Shown: positions 34,986-44,108, counted from the stretch's first letter. The stretch is DNA of 64,000 bases from Sulfitobacter sp. W027 (GCF_025143985.1 NZ_CP083564.1:3122001-3186000), one strand, 5' to 3'. The notes: generated by a model not told the origin, from the letters alone. A program made the numbers and translations.

Positions 34986-35210
34986 TCAGGGCAGTAGTTT
35001 CGCTGCGACTGAGACGAAGACATTCGGCACATCGGCAAAGGCATAGCCGCCGGGCCTTTTGTTGATCGCGTAAAGGATCAGCGCCCCGGCAATCAGGATC
35101 GCGAGGGCCGAGACCCGCGGCGACCTTCGATCTGTCACCGCAGAAAGGATGGAGGGTATCGACAGCGCTGCCAGAACGATGCCAAAGACCAGAGCCAGAT
35201 CAGAATTCAT
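34986..35210 (-). CDS. Small two-helix membrane protein of unknown function
   Basis: The product is 74 aa with two hydrophobic helices ([21 protein letters not shown] and [18 protein letters not shown]) separated by a short basic loop (TDRRSPR), then a KRPGGYAF tail. It lies 27 bp downstream of pyruvate kinase on the same strand, so it is probably co-transcribed. I do not recognise a named family. Confidence 0.7.
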   Translation of the reverse strand: MNSDLALVFGIVLAALSIPSILSAVTDRRSPRVSALAILIAGALILYAINKRPGGYAFADVPNVFVSVAAKLLP

Positions 35211-35237
35211 TCCACCCTCCCCTATCTGGGAAAGAGG

Positions 35238-36683
35238 TTACTCCGGATCGGCTGCGTAAATCAAACGTTCGTCGCAGGGGGCCACGCGCAGGATGTTGGT
35301 GCTGCCCGGCACGTTGAAGGGCACACCGGCGGTCACCACGATGTGATCCTCAGGACCCGCGTACCCCTCAGACAGTGCCGCCCGCGCCGCGCTGAGGACC
35401 GCGAGTTTAAACCGGTCATGCCCATCGGTGATGATGCAATTCGTCCCCCAGCTGAGCGCCAGACGACGGGCGGTGTTCACCAGCGGAGACAGTGCGATGA
35501 TCGGCACACGGGGCCGTTCGCGTGCGGTTAACAGCGCGGTGGTGCCCGACTGGGTAAAGCAGCAGATCGCCTTGATATCCGTTGTCTCCGCAATCTCGCG
35601 TGCGGCGGCGACAATGCCGTCTGCCACGGTGGTGCGTTCGGCTGTGCGCGAAGATTCAATGATCTGCGTATAGGTTGGATCGGCCTCAACCTCTTGGGCA
35701 ACATTGTCCATCGTCGCCACGGCTTCTAACGGATAATCACCGGCGGCTGATTCCGCGCTCAGCATCACCGCATCCGCGCCTTCATAGATCGCAGTGGCCA
35801 CGTCCGACACCTCGGCGCGGGTCGGCATCGGGCTTTCGATCATCGATTCGAGCATCTGTGTCGCCACGATCACCGGCTTGGCCGCCGCACGACATTTGCG
35901 CACCAGACGCTTTTGGATCGGCGGCACGTTCTGCACGGGCAGTTCCACGCCCAGATCGCCGCGCGCCACCATGATGCCATCGCTGACCTCCAATATGGCC
36001 TCGAACCGCTCCACGGCGGAAGGCTTTTCGATCTTCGACAGGATCGCCGCCCGGCCTTTGACCAGATCACGTGCCTCGGTCACATCTTCGGGCCGCTGGA
36101 CAAAGCTGAGGGCGAGCCAATCAACACCCAACTCGCAGACGAATTCTAGATCAGCCCGGTCTTTCTCGGACAGGGCGGCCAGCGGCAGCAGCACGTCAGG
36201 CACGTTCACGCCCTTGCGGTTCGAGATCACGCCGCCGGTCACAACCTCGCAATTGGCGAAGTCAGGGCCACAGTCGCGCACCTTGAGACGGATCTTGCCG
36301 TCGTTGACCAAAAGGCTCGCGCCCGGTTCAAGGGCTGCGAAAATCTCAGGATGGGGCAGGCAGACACGGTTCATATCGCCCGGCGTCTCATCAAGGTCGA
36401 GCCGGAAAGTCGCCCCCTCTTCCAAGGTCGGCCCGTCGCCTTCAAAGACCCCTACACGCAGTTTTGGCCCCTGAAGGTCAGCCAGAATGCCGATCGCGCC
36501 GCCGGTCTCTTTCTCGATATCGCGGATGATCCGGTGCTTTTCACGAATTTCTTCATGGCTGCCGTGGCTCATGTTGAGCCGAAAAACATCCGCACCGGCG
36601 TTGTGCAATGCGGCGATCACCTCTCGGGTTTCTGAGGCCGGCCCGAGTGTGGCCACGATCTTTACATTGCGCAAACGTCTCAT
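35238..36683 (-). CDS. pyk: Pyruvate kinase
   Basis: The product is 481 aa from the ATG at 36683 (MRRLRNVKIVATLGPAS), behind GAAGGAAC; the frame is open 78 bp further upstream without homologous sequence. Motifs: FRLNMSHGSHE (cation/phosphate site) near residue 32, DLQGPKLRVG, the active-site lysine segment ILSKIEKPSAVERF near 210, MVARGDLGVELP and ATQMLESMIESPMPTRAEVSDVA. It makes pyruvate and ATP from phosphoenolpyruvate at the end of glycolysis or Entner-Doudoroff. It is divergent from the DUF1244 gene. Confidence 0.96.
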   Translation of the reverse strand: MRRLRNVKIVATLGPASETREVIAALHNAGADVFRLNMSHGSHEEIREKHRIIRDIEKETGGAIGILADLQGPKLRVGVFEGDGPTLEEGATFRLDLDETPGDMNRVCLPHPEIFAALEPGASLLVNDGKIRLKVRDCGPDFANCEVVTGGVISNRKGVNVPDVLLPLAALSEKDRADLEFVCELGVDWLALSFVQRPEDVTEARDLVKGRAAILSKIEKPSAVERFEAILEVSDGIMVARGDLGVELPVQNVPPIQKRLVRKCRAAAKPVIVATQMLESMIESPMPTRAEVSDVATAIYEGADAVMLSAESAAGDYPLEAVATMDNVAQEVEADPTYTQIIESSRTAERTTVADGIVAAAREIAETTDIKAICCFTQSGTTALLTARERPRVPIIALSPLVNTARRLALSWGTNCIITDGHDRFKLAVLSAARAALSEGYAGPEDHIVVTAGVPFNVPGSTNILRVAPCDERLIYAADPE

Positions 36684-36835
36684 ATCTGTTCCTTCGTGTC
36701 CTATGTCCCCACGGCGAATGTTAACGATAACATTGCCTATCCGGTGGCCTAGCGCCCCCATGAGTGCCTGTCAAAGGTTTCATCAGAATGACGGTCCATC
36801 GCGGTGCCGTCCAGTGATATGAGAAGGAAGCTGTC

Positions 36836-37147
36836 ATGCCCAGCCAACAAGAGATCGAACTCCAAGCCGCTGCCTTTCGCCGGTTGCAAAAACACCTGAT
36901 GGAAGACCGGACCGATGTGCAGAACATCGACATGATGAACCTCGCCGGGTTCTGCCGCAACTGCCTGTCGCGCTGGTATCAAGAAGCCGCAAACGAGCGC
37001 GGCATCGATATGGGCAAAGAAGAAGCGCGCGAGTTATTCTACGGGATGACCATGGACGAGTGGAAAGCCAACTATCAGACCGAAGCCAAGGACAGCCAGA
37101 AAGAAGCGTTCAAGACAGCGTTCGAAGAGAATGTCGGGAAAGGTTGA
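36836..37147 (+). CDS. DUF1244 family protein
   Basis: The product is 103 aa, all helical in appearance. The central motif FCRNCLSRWYQEAA with two Cys residues, and GKEEARELFYGMTMDEWKANYQ, are the DUF1244 signature. The family is conserved in proteobacteria; its function is not known to me. It is divergent from pyk across 152 bp. Confidence 0.88.
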   Translation: MPSQQEIELQAAAFRRLQKHLMEDRTDVQNIDMMNLAGFCRNCLSRWYQEAANERGIDMGKEEARELFYGMTMDEWKANYQTEAKDSQKEAFKTAFEENVGKG

Positions 37148-37185
37148 ACCGCCTGCATAACGCGCGGCGTGAGTAAGACCGCAAA

Positions 37186-37211
37186 GCGGGCGTGCTACCC
37201 TGTGCGCCCGC
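37186..37211. terminator. GC stem-loop between convergent genes
   Basis: GCGGGCG (37186-37192) pairs with CGCCCGC (37205-37211) between the DUF1244 gene (+) and the MaoC gene (-). No T-run is present, so its strength is uncertain. Confidence 0.4.
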
Positions 37212-37253
37212 ATTAGCCACTATCCCAGGCGCCAACCGACCCAATAGCTTGGC

Positions 37254-37712
37254 CTAGAACTGATAAAGCACAAGCCAATCTGCCTTGAGCGCGGGCCGCT
37301 CTGCGCCTTCAATCTCAACCGTCGCAGCAAAGCGCGTCATCAGATCGCCCCGCCCCCGCGTCTGCGCTTCGGCCAAAGTAAACCGCCCCCGGATCCGTTT
37401 GCCGGAATGCACAGGCGCGATGAAACGCACGCTATCGAACCCGTAGTTGATCGACGCCTTTGCCCCCGCCATCACCGGCAGCGCGCCATAGGCCATGCCC
37501 GACATCATCGACAGTGTCAGCATCCCATGCGCCACGGTGCCACCGAAATCGGTTTCTGCTGCGCGGACGGGATCCACATGAATAAACTGATGATCTTCGG
37601 TCACATCGGCAAAAGCGTCGATTCGCGCCTGATCCATCATGAACCACGGCGAGACGCCCAATTCACGGCCCACGAAGGCTTCCATCTCTGCTCGATCAAT
37701 CTCTCTGCGCAT
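37254..37712 (-). CDS. MaoC-type (R)-specific enoyl-CoA hydratase family protein
   Basis: The product is 152 aa from the ATG at 37712. The hotdog-fold hydratase-2 motif is DAFADVTEDHQFIHVDP near residues 33-49, where Asp and His catalyse hydration, followed by TVAHGMLTLSMMSG. The length and single domain match NodN/MaoC dehydratases acting on enoyl-CoA. Its physiological substrate is not indicated by the neighbours. Confidence 0.9.
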   Translation of the reverse strand: MRREIDRAEMEAFVGRELGVSPWFMMDQARIDAFADVTEDHQFIHVDPVRAAETDFGGTVAHGMLTLSMMSGMAYGALPVMAGAKASINYGFDSVRFIAPVHSGKRIRGRFTLAEAQTRGRGDLMTRFAATVEIEGAERPALKADWLVLYQF

Positions 37713-37818
37713 TGCGGCCTCCTCTTTGCGCCAGTCTAGCCGCGCGGGCGCTCGCTGCGAAAGCCCTTGCACCCGGCGGGACATCTCTCATGCTGGGGCC
37801 AAGCAGAGCGGAGCCGCC

Positions 37819-38262
37819 ATGAACACCCCCATCCTCGCCCTTATCGTCGTCGCCATCGCCGGGGCCGCCGTGGCCTTGCAAACGCCGATCAACGCCGCCT
37901 TGGGCCGCAACATCGGCAGCGGTGTGGCTGCGGCGGCGGTATCTTTTGGCGTCGGTTTTGCGATCCTGCTGGCGGTGTTGCTGCTGCGAGGCGAGTTGGG
38001 CGCCCTGCCCCGCGCGGCCTCGGCCTCGCCGGTCTTGCTGCTGGGCGGGGTGCTGGGCGCGTTCTACGTCTGGTCTGTGCTCTGGGCGATCCCGACGCTG
38101 GGAGCGCTGACGGTGATCTCGGCGCTGATCCTCGGCCAGTTGAGCGCAGCACTGGTGATTGATGCGACCGGGCTTTTGGGCCTGACGGTGCAGGCCATCA
38201 CCCCCACCCGCATTGCCGCCGCCGCGCTGGTGGCGGCGGGGCTGGTTTTGTCGCGGTTCTGA
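37819..38262 (+). CDS. DMT-family membrane protein (DUF606/YdcZ type)
   Basis: The product is 147 aa from the ATG at 37819, with a GAGCGGAG ribosome site. Five hydrophobic segments; ALQTPINAALGRNIGSGVAAAAVSFGVGF is the conserved DUF606 start, and GGVLGAFYVWSVLWAIPTLGALTVISA the middle. The family is a half-size relative of drug/metabolite transporters. No substrate is known. It is convergent with the D-aminotransferase gene (3-bp gap). Confidence 0.85.
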   Translation: MNTPILALIVVAIAGAAVALQTPINAALGRNIGSGVAAAAVSFGVGFAILLAVLLLRGELGALPRAASASPVLLLGGVLGAFYVWSVLWAIPTLGALTVISALILGQLSAALVIDATGLLGLTVQAITPTRIAAAALVAAGLVLSRF

Positions 38263-38265
38263 CCG

Positions 38266-39126
38266 TCAGATCGCGGTTTTGCGCATCTCTTCGAGATAGA
38301 TTTCGCGCAGACGCGGAGCGAGCTTGCCCGGCGTGCCGCTGCCGATCTTGGCCCCGTCGATCTCTATCACCGGCGTCACGAAAGCGCTGGCGGAGGTCAC
38401 GAACGCTTCATCCGCCTGCTGTGCCTCTTCGATGGTAAAGTTCCGCTCCTCCACCTGCATCTGCGCTTCACGGGCCAGTTCCAGCACCGCCTTGCGGGTG
38501 ATGCCGTGCAGGATGTCGCTGGAGGTCTCGCGGGTGACGATCTTGCCGTCTTTCACGATATAGGCGTTGTTCGAGGTGCCTTCGGTGACGAAACCGTCTT
38601 CGACCATCCACGCGTCTTCGACACCGGCTTTCTTGGCCATCATCTTACCCATCGATGGGTAGAGAAGCTGCACCGTTTTAATGTCGCGACGGCCCCAGCG
38701 GATGTCTTCGATACTGATCACGCGGATGCCGTCACGGGCGGCAGGGTTGTCGGCAAGGCCCGGTTTCGACTGGGTGAACAGCACCAGCGAGGGCGCGGTG
38801 GTCTCGGGATCGGGGAAGGCGAAATCGCGGTCACCATCCGACCCGCGCGTGACCTGAAGATAGATCAACCCGTCTTTGATGTCGTTGAGACGCACCAACT
38901 CGCGGTGAATTTCCAGCAGTTCTTCGGTGGTCGCCGGCGCGCGCATGTCGAGCTCGTTCATCGAGCGCGTCAGCCGTTCGGCATGGCCGTCAAAAGCGAT
39001 AAGCTTGCCATCCAGCACGCTCGTCACCTCATAGACCCCATCGGCCATCAGGAATCCCCGGTCGAAGATCGAGATCTTGGCCTGATCCTCGGGCAGATAT
39101 TCGCCGTTTACATAGACAGTTCTCAT
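38266..39126 (-). CDS. D-amino acid aminotransferase (class IV PLP enzyme)
   Basis: The product is 286 aa from the ATG at 39126. MRTVYVNGEYLPEDQAKISIFDRGFLMADGVYE is typical of D-alanine aminotransferases. The PLP lysine is in RDIKTVQLL near residue 143. EDGFVTEGTSNNAYIV and GITRKAVLELA line the cofactor phosphate. The reaction is D-amino acid + 2-oxoglutarate giving 2-oxoacid + D-glutamate. It is the third gene of dgcN-dgcA-dat, 2 bp after dgcA, so D-glutamate made here can go straight to the Dgc enzymes. Confidence 0.92.
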   Translation of the reverse strand: MRTVYVNGEYLPEDQAKISIFDRGFLMADGVYEVTSVLDGKLIAFDGHAERLTRSMNELDMRAPATTEELLEIHRELVRLNDIKDGLIYLQVTRGSDGDRDFAFPDPETTAPSLVLFTQSKPGLADNPAARDGIRVISIEDIRWGRRDIKTVQLLYPSMGKMMAKKAGVEDAWMVEDGFVTEGTSNNAYIVKDGKIVTRETSSDILHGITRKAVLELAREAQMQVEERNFTIEEAQQADEAFVTSASAFVTPVIEIDGAKIGSGTPGKLAPRLREIYLEEMRKTAI

Positions 39127-39128
39127 GG

Positions 39129-40094
39129 TCACCCCCAAAGCGCGGCCACGGGGGGATGCACGCCCGCGCCGTCGAATTTCAATGCATTCTCGCGGTCTTC
39201 GGCCAGAAGCAGCGGGCCGTCAAGGTCCACGACCTTCGCGCCTTGGGCGACAAGCGTCGCGGGGGCCATCGCCAGCGACGATCCGACCATGCAGCCGACC
39301 ATCACGTCGAAGCCTTCGGCAAGTGCCGCATCGCGCAGGGCCAGCGCTTCGGTCAGCCCGCCGGTCTTGTCGAGCTTGATGTTCATCACATCGTATTTGC
39401 CCTTGAGGCCCCCCAGGCTGGCGCGGTCATGGCAGCTTTCATCCGCGCAGACGGGCACGGGGCGATCCATACCCAAAAGCGCGTCGTCGTCCCCTGCGGG
39501 CAAAGGTTGCTCTACCAGCGCCACACCTAGACGGAGCAGATGCGGGGCGAGATCGGCATAGACCTCAGCCGACCAGCCCTCATTGGCGTCGATGATGATG
39601 GTGGCATCGGGCGCACCGGCGCGCACCGCTTCGAGCCGGGGCATGTCGTCGGGCGTACCCAGTTTGATCTTCAACAGTGGCCGATGGCTGTGCTTCGCCG
39701 CCTGCGCACGCATCGCCTCGGGCGCGTCCAGCGATAGAGTATAGGCCGTGATTTCTGGCCCCGGCGCGGTCAGCCCGGCCAATTCCCAAACCCGCTTGCC
39801 TGCGCGTTTGGCCTCCAGATCCCATAGCGCGCAGTCGACCGCGTTGCGTGCGGCCCCGGCAGGCAGCAGATCATAGAGCGCTTGGCGGGTGATATCGCCC
39901 GGCAGGCCGTTAATCTCAGCCGTGACCGATTCGAGGGTTTCGTCATAGCGGGCATAGGGCACGCATTCGCCCCAGCCGGTCACGCCGCCATCGGTGATGC
40001 GGACGGTCAGAACTTTGGCCTCGATCCGCGAACCGCGGCTGATGGTAAAGACCTGCGCCAGTTTGAATGTGTCTGCGGTAACGTCAATCTGCAT
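39129..40094 (-). CDS. dgcA: N-acetyl-D-glutamate racemase DgcA (enolase superfamily)
   Basis: The product is 321 aa; a GTG six bases upstream would overlap the dgcN stop as GTGA. It has the mandelate-racemase/dipeptide-epimerase fold: catalytic KIKLG near residue 148, metal ligands in IIDANEGWS, VEQPLP and CADESC, and the second catalytic Lys in NIKLDKTGGLTEA. By synteny with dgcN it is assigned to the marine-bacterial D-glutamate route, racemising N-acetyl-D-glutamate to the L form. Annotation as a generic dipeptide epimerase is the alternative. Confidence 0.9.
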   Translation of the reverse strand: MQIDVTADTFKLAQVFTISRGSRIEAKVLTVRITDGGVTGWGECVPYARYDETLESVTAEINGLPGDITRQALYDLLPAGAARNAVDCALWDLEAKRAGKRVWELAGLTAPGPEITAYTLSLDAPEAMRAQAAKHSHRPLLKIKLGTPDDMPRLEAVRAGAPDATIIIDANEGWSAEVYADLAPHLLRLGVALVEQPLPAGDDDALLGMDRPVPVCADESCHDRASLGGLKGKYDVMNIKLDKTGGLTEALALRDAALAEGFDVMVGCMVGSSLAMAPATLVAQGAKVVDLDGPLLLAEDRENALKFDGAGVHPPVAALWG

Positions 40095-40096
40095 GG

Positions 40097-41098
40097 TCAC
40101 AGCGCCGCCAGCGCATCGGCCAGTCGTGCAGCACCCTGACGGAAGGGATCGACCGCAGGCAGGCCAAGACGTTCTTCGACCTCGGCCAGATAGGCATCCG
40201 CCTCGGCTTCGGACATGTGGTAGGTGTTGATCGAAATGCCGACGACCTGACAGGCGGCGTTCGCCACCTTTGCCAGCGTCAACGCCATGTCGCGCACCGC
40301 TTCCAAGCTGGGCAGGGAATAGTCCGGCAGGCCGCGCATATGGGTCCGGGTCGGCTCATGGCAGAGGATCAGCGCGTCGGGCTGGCCGCCGTGGATTAGC
40401 GCCATGGTCACGCCTGAGTAGGAGACGTGGAACAGGCTGCCCTGCCCTTCGATGATGTCCCAATGGTCATCGTCATTGGCGGGGGTGAGATATTCCACTG
40501 ACCCGGCCATGAAATCGGCGATCACGGCGTCCAGCGGCACGCCTTCGCCGGTGATCAGGATGCCGGTTTGGCCCGTGGCGCGGAAGGTGCTTTTCATGCC
40601 CTTTTCGCGCATCGCATCATCCAGTGCCAAGGCCGTGTACATCTTGCCGACCGAGCAATCGGTACCCACGGCCAAGACCCGCTTGCCGCTTCGTTTTTTA
40701 CCGTCGGCGATGGGGTATTCCACGCTCGGCACGCGCACGTCATGCAGGGTGGTGCCGTTGGCTGCGCTTGCCGCAACAAGATCGGCCTCATCGCGCAAAA
40801 GGTTGTGCAGTCCCGATGCGATATCGAAACCCATGTTCGACGCCTCAATCAGCACCTCTTTCCATGCCGCGCTTATTTTGCCGCCGCGATTAGCGACGCC
40901 AATGACCAAAGTCTCTGCCCCTGCATCACGCGCTTCGGCCAAAGTCATGTCTTGCAGACCGAGATCGGCCTTGCAGCCGTCCATGCGGAACTGGCCGACC
41001 GCGTTGTCGGGGCGCCAGTCTTTGATGCCTTGGGCAACCTTGGCAGACAGGGCATCGGGCGCGTCGCCCAAAAACAGCAGATAAGGGGTTTTGATCAT
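40097..41098 (-). CDS. dgcN: D-glutamate N-acetyltransferase DgcN (DUF1611 family)
   Basis: The product is 333 aa from the ATG at 41098. The N-terminal region is LLFLGDAPDALSAKVAQGI; the C-terminal DUF1611 P-loop-like region is VLAVGTDCSVGKMYTALAL near residue 150. DDHWDIIEGQGSLFHVSYSGVT follows. DgcN acetylates D-glutamate to start its catabolism in marine proteobacteria. It is first in dgcN-dgcA-dat, divergent from mcl1 across 257 bp with shared operator-like repeats. The assignment rests on the DUF1611 + enolase pairing. Confidence 0.9.
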   Translation of the reverse strand: MIKTPYLLFLGDAPDALSAKVAQGIKDWRPDNAVGQFRMDGCKADLGLQDMTLAEARDAGAETLVIGVANRGGKISAAWKEVLIEASNMGFDIASGLHNLLRDEADLVAASAANGTTLHDVRVPSVEYPIADGKKRSGKRVLAVGTDCSVGKMYTALALDDAMREKGMKSTFRATGQTGILITGEGVPLDAVIADFMAGSVEYLTPANDDDHWDIIEGQGSLFHVSYSGVTMALIHGGQPDALILCHEPTRTHMRGLPDYSLPSLEAVRDMALTLAKVANAACQVVGISINTYHMSEAEADAYLAEVEERLGLPAVDPFRQGAARLADALAAL

Positions 41099-41183
41099 GG
41101 CAGGCCTCCGGCATTGAATTTGTCCGCATATTGCGCGCGAGAATACGCAAGTGCGTGGCGTTGTCGACGCATCTGCATACAAA

Positions 41184-41280
41184 TGCGCAGCATTTCCCGC
41201 AAATTACCGCTGGCTGCGCAAAATTCGTGCGCTGCGCCGTGAGGCCACAAAAATCATCGAAATGCTGCGACTGCGAAAAC
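41184..41280. promoter_or_regulatory. Repeated AAATGCTGCG sites in the dgcN/mcl1 divergent promoter
   Basis: The 257-bp gap between dgcN and mcl1 holds GAAATGCTGCGCA in reverse orientation at 41184-41196, and GAAATGCTGCGACTGCGAAA in forward orientation at 41259-41278. Several TGCGCA/TGCGAAA half-sites lie between them. The forward site recurs almost exactly at 49243-49260 upstream of mcd. It is probably the operator of a regulator of the ethylmalonyl-CoA pathway; the regulator itself is not in the window. Confidence 0.5.
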
Positions 41281-41355
41281 CTCCTTGCGATTGACGGCGC
41301 AATTTCATACCAGAATGAAGACACATGATGAAACTTTATTACCTATAGGTGCCCC

Positions 41356-42315
41356 ATGAGCTTCCGCATTCAGCCTGCCGCCCCTGCTCGCCCGAACCGC
41401 TGCCAATTGTTCGGCCCCGGCTCCCGTCCGGCGATCTTTGAAAAGATGGCAGCTTCGGATGCCGATGTGATCAACCTCGACCTCGAAGACAGCGTGGCAC
41501 CTTCGGACAAGGACAGCGCGCGCGCCAATATCATCAAGGCAATCTCGGAGATCGACTGGGGCATGAAGACGCTTTCGGTCCGGATCAACGGGTTGGACAC
41601 GCCCTATTGGTATCGTGACGTGGTGGAGCTGCTGGAACAGGCCGGGCCGCGCCTTGATCAGATCATGATCCCGAAGGTCGGCTGTGCGGCGGATGTCTAT
41701 GCGGTGGATGCGCTGGTCACCGCGGTGGAAACCGCCAAGGGCCGCGAGAAGAAGATCAGTTTTGAGGTGATCATCGAATCCGCGGCGGGCATCGCCCATG
41801 TGGAAGAGATCGCCGCCGCTTCGCCACGCCTGCAAGCGATGTCGCTGGGGGCCGCGGATTTCGCCGCCTCGATGGGGATGCAGACCACCGGCATCGGCGG
41901 CACGCAGGAAAACTACTATATGCAGCGCGGTGAGCAAAAGCATTGGTCGGACCCGTGGCACTGGGCGCAGGCCGCCATCGTCGCCGCCTGCCGCACCCAT
42001 GGCGTGCTGCCGGTTGACGGGCCCTTTGGCGATTTCTCTGATGACGAAGGTTTCCGGGCACAGGCGCGGCGCTCGGCCACCTTGGGGATGGTGGGCAAAT
42101 GGGCGATCCACCCCAAACAGGTGGCGCTGAGCAACGAGGTTTTCACCCCTTCCGAAGAGGCCGTGACCGAGGCGCGGGAGATTCTGGCGGCGATGGAAGA
42201 GGCCAAGGCGAAGGGCGAAGGGGCGACCGTTTACAAGGGGCGTCTGGTGGACATCGCCAGCATCAAACAGGCTGAGGTTGTTGTGCGGCAGTCCGAGATG
42301 ATCGCCGGGAGCTAA
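41356..42315 (+). CDS. mcl1: L-malyl-CoA/beta-methylmalyl-CoA lyase
   Basis: The product is 319 aa, the length of Rhodobacter Mcl1. It is a CitE-like TIM barrel: RCQLFGPGSRPAIFEKMAASDADVINLDLEDSVAP (Mg2+ and substrate ligands), FEVIIESAAGI, AADFAASMGM and the GKWAIHPKQV end motif. It splits methylmalyl-CoA into glyoxylate and propionyl-CoA, and handles malyl-CoA, in the ethylmalonyl-CoA route of acetate assimilation. A second gene of that route, mcd, lies at 49323 with a similar upstream element. Confidence 0.93.
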   Translation: MSFRIQPAAPARPNRCQLFGPGSRPAIFEKMAASDADVINLDLEDSVAPSDKDSARANIIKAISEIDWGMKTLSVRINGLDTPYWYRDVVELLEQAGPRLDQIMIPKVGCAADVYAVDALVTAVETAKGREKKISFEVIIESAAGIAHVEEIAAASPRLQAMSLGAADFAASMGMQTTGIGGTQENYYMQRGEQKHWSDPWHWAQAAIVAACRTHGVLPVDGPFGDFSDDEGFRAQARRSATLGMVGKWAIHPKQVALSNEVFTPSEEAVTEAREILAAMEEAKAKGEGATVYKGRLVDIASIKQAEVVVRQSEMIAGS

Positions 42316-42332
42316 GCGCCTGCGGCAGATCG

Positions 42333-42383
42333 CCGGGGGCCCTGCCCCCGGACCCCCGCGGGTATTTGAGAAAGGATGAAGAG
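42333..42383 (+). repeat. GC-rich extragenic element after mcl1
   Basis: CCGGGGGC (42333-42340) pairs with GCCCCCGG (42344-42351), followed by ACCCCCGCGGGTATTTGAGA and AAGGATGAAG. This arrangement (GGGGGC-x-GCCCCC, then a CCCCCG-GTATTT-AAG tail) is, from my familiarity with Rhodobacteraceae genomes, a frequently repeated intergenic element, often at gene ends. It may terminate mcl1. Confidence 0.55.
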
Positions 42384-42419
42384 GTAAGGGCGTGGGCCTG
42401 CCTGCCTTTCAAACCCGCG

Positions 42420-42448
42420 TTGCAAACCGGCGCGTTGCGCTCCATATA
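42420..42448 (+). promoter_or_regulatory. Candidate promoter of accA
   Basis: TTGCAA (42420-42425), a 17-nt spacer and CATATA (42443-42448) precede the accA ATG by 26 bp. The extended sequence CATATAAC also contains TATAAC two bases later. Confidence 0.4.
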
Positions 42449-42473
42449 ACAGGGCAACAAGCCGGAGCATGCA

Positions 42474-43436
42474 ATGACCCAATATTTGGATTTCGAAAAA
42501 CCGCTGGCCGAGATCGAAGGCAAGGCGGAAGAGCTGCGGGCGCTGGCCCGGTCCAACGAAGAAATGGACATCACCGATGAGGCCCGCGCGCTGGATAAAA
42601 AAGCCGCGGGGATGCTCGAAGACCTTTATGGCTCATTGACGCCTTGGCGCAAATGTCAGGTGGCGCGTCATCCAGAGCGGCCGCATTGCAAAGACTATAT
42701 TGAGGCTCTTTTCACGGAATTCACGCCCCTGGCGGGCGACCGGAATTTCGCAGATGATCTGGCCGTCATGGGCGGGCTGGCGCGGTTTCACGATACGCCG
42801 GTGGTGGTGATTGGCCATGAGAAGGGCAATGACACCAAGAGCCGGATCGAGCGCAATTTCGGCATGGCGCGGCCTGAGGGCTATCGCAAGGCGGTGCGTT
42901 TGATGGAACTGGCGGATAAGTTTAACCTGCCTGTGGTCACCATCGTCGACACGCCCGGTGCCTATCCCGGCAAGGGCGCGGAGGAGCGTGGCCAGTCTGA
43001 GGCGATTGCCCGCTCGACGGAAAAATGTCTGCAGATCGGTGTACCCCTGATCAGTGTGATCGTTGGCGAAGGCGGCTCTGGCGGGGCGGTGGCTTTTGCC
43101 ACGGCGAACCGCGTCGCGATGCTGGAACATTCGGTTTATTCGGTGATCACGCCCGAAGGCTGTGCGTCGATCCTGTGGAAAGACAGCGAGAAGATGCGCG
43201 AAGCGGCTGAGCAGATGCGTTTGACGGCGAATGAGCTGAAGACCCTTGGTGTCATTGACCGGATCATTCCCGAACCGATGGGCGGCGCGCATCGTCATGC
43301 CGAAGAGTCAATCAAGGCGGTAGGCAAATCGATCGAAGCCATGCTCAAGGAACTCGACGGTAAGGACGGCAAGACTTTGGTCAAAGAGCGCCGGACCAAG
43401 TTCCTTGAGATGGGACGAAAAGGACTGGCAGCTTAA
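42474..43436 (+). CDS. accA: Acetyl-CoA carboxylase carboxyltransferase subunit alpha
   Basis: The product is 320 aa. [21 protein letters not shown] is the N-terminal helix. The crotonase-like core holds [55 protein letters not shown] and [11 protein letters not shown] (CoA/oxyanion site). With AccD it transfers CO2 from carboxybiotin to acetyl-CoA for fatty-acid synthesis. Its TAA and the TAA of the convergent GNAT gene overlap in the palindrome TTAA at 43433-43436. Confidence 0.97.
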   Translation: MTQYLDFEKPLAEIEGKAEELRALARSNEEMDITDEARALDKKAAGMLEDLYGSLTPWRKCQVARHPERPHCKDYIEALFTEFTPLAGDRNFADDLAVMGGLARFHDTPVVVIGHEKGNDTKSRIERNFGMARPEGYRKAVRLMELADKFNLPVVTIVDTPGAYPGKGAEERGQSEAIARSTEKCLQIGVPLISVIVGEGGSGGAVAFATANRVAMLEHSVYSVITPEGCASILWKDSEKMREAAEQMRLTANELKTLGVIDRIIPEPMGGAHRHAEESIKAVGKSIEAMLKELDGKDGKTLVKERRTKFLEMGRKGLAA

Positions 43437-43879
43437 GCCAGCCGCCGCCGAAAGCGCGGATCAAGCGTGATTTGATCGAAACCGGCGGCGCGGTAGAAAC
43501 CCTGCGCGCGCCGGTTTTTTGTATCTGTGCCCACGGTCACATAGCTGCAGCCCTGCGCCTTGGCGTGCTCCAGTGCGGCTTCCACCAGTGCTTTGCCGAT
43601 GCCGCGCCCCCGCGCTGTGTCGCAGACGAAGAGATGGTGCAGGTCCATCCCTCTTGCGCCGAATTGCAACTGCATTTGCGGGCAGAGCGCAGCATAGCCG
43701 CGCAGCCCGGTCGCGCCTTCGGCCACCAAAAGGGTCAGCCAGGGGGATGGCCCGAGGCAGTCTCGCTCCAGTGCGGCCAGCGTGAGTGTGGCGGTGTCGC
43801 CATGGTAGGCGGCCAGCGCATGGGTTAGATCAAGCACCATTGGCAGGTCGGATTTATGAACGGGGCGAATGGGGGGCAT
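43433..43879 (-). CDS. GNAT family N-acetyltransferase
   Basis: The product is 148 aa from the ATG at 43879 ([16 protein letters not shown]); an in-frame start at 43903 is also open. The acetyl-CoA motif A reads [21 protein letters not shown] (R-x-x-G-x-G/A type) near residues 84-104, followed by [18 protein letters not shown] (motif B). The substrate is unknown. It is convergent with accA; the stop codons overlap. Confidence 0.9.
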   Translation of the reverse strand: MPPIRPVHKSDLPMVLDLTHALAAYHGDTATLTLAALERDCLGPSPWLTLLVAEGATGLRGYAALCPQMQLQFGARGMDLHHLFVCDTARGRGIGKALVEAALEHAKAQGCSYVTVGTDTKNRRAQGFYRAAGFDQITLDPRFRRRLA

Positions 43880-44108
43880 GTCGTGTCTTTCTGTGATCGC
43901 CACAGGGAGACAAGCAAAGCCGCGCTGTGGCGGCTTGTGGATATGGGATTAGGTGCCGCGCCGTTTAGGAGCGGGGATAATAGACTGATGTGAAGCAGGT
44001 CTTTTCCATGAAGCGTAGATGCGCCTCTGCCGCGCGCCTGTCAAGCGCCGCATAAGTGAGCCGGTGTGATTTGCAAACGGCCTCCACGCACCCGATATTT
44101 ATAGTACA

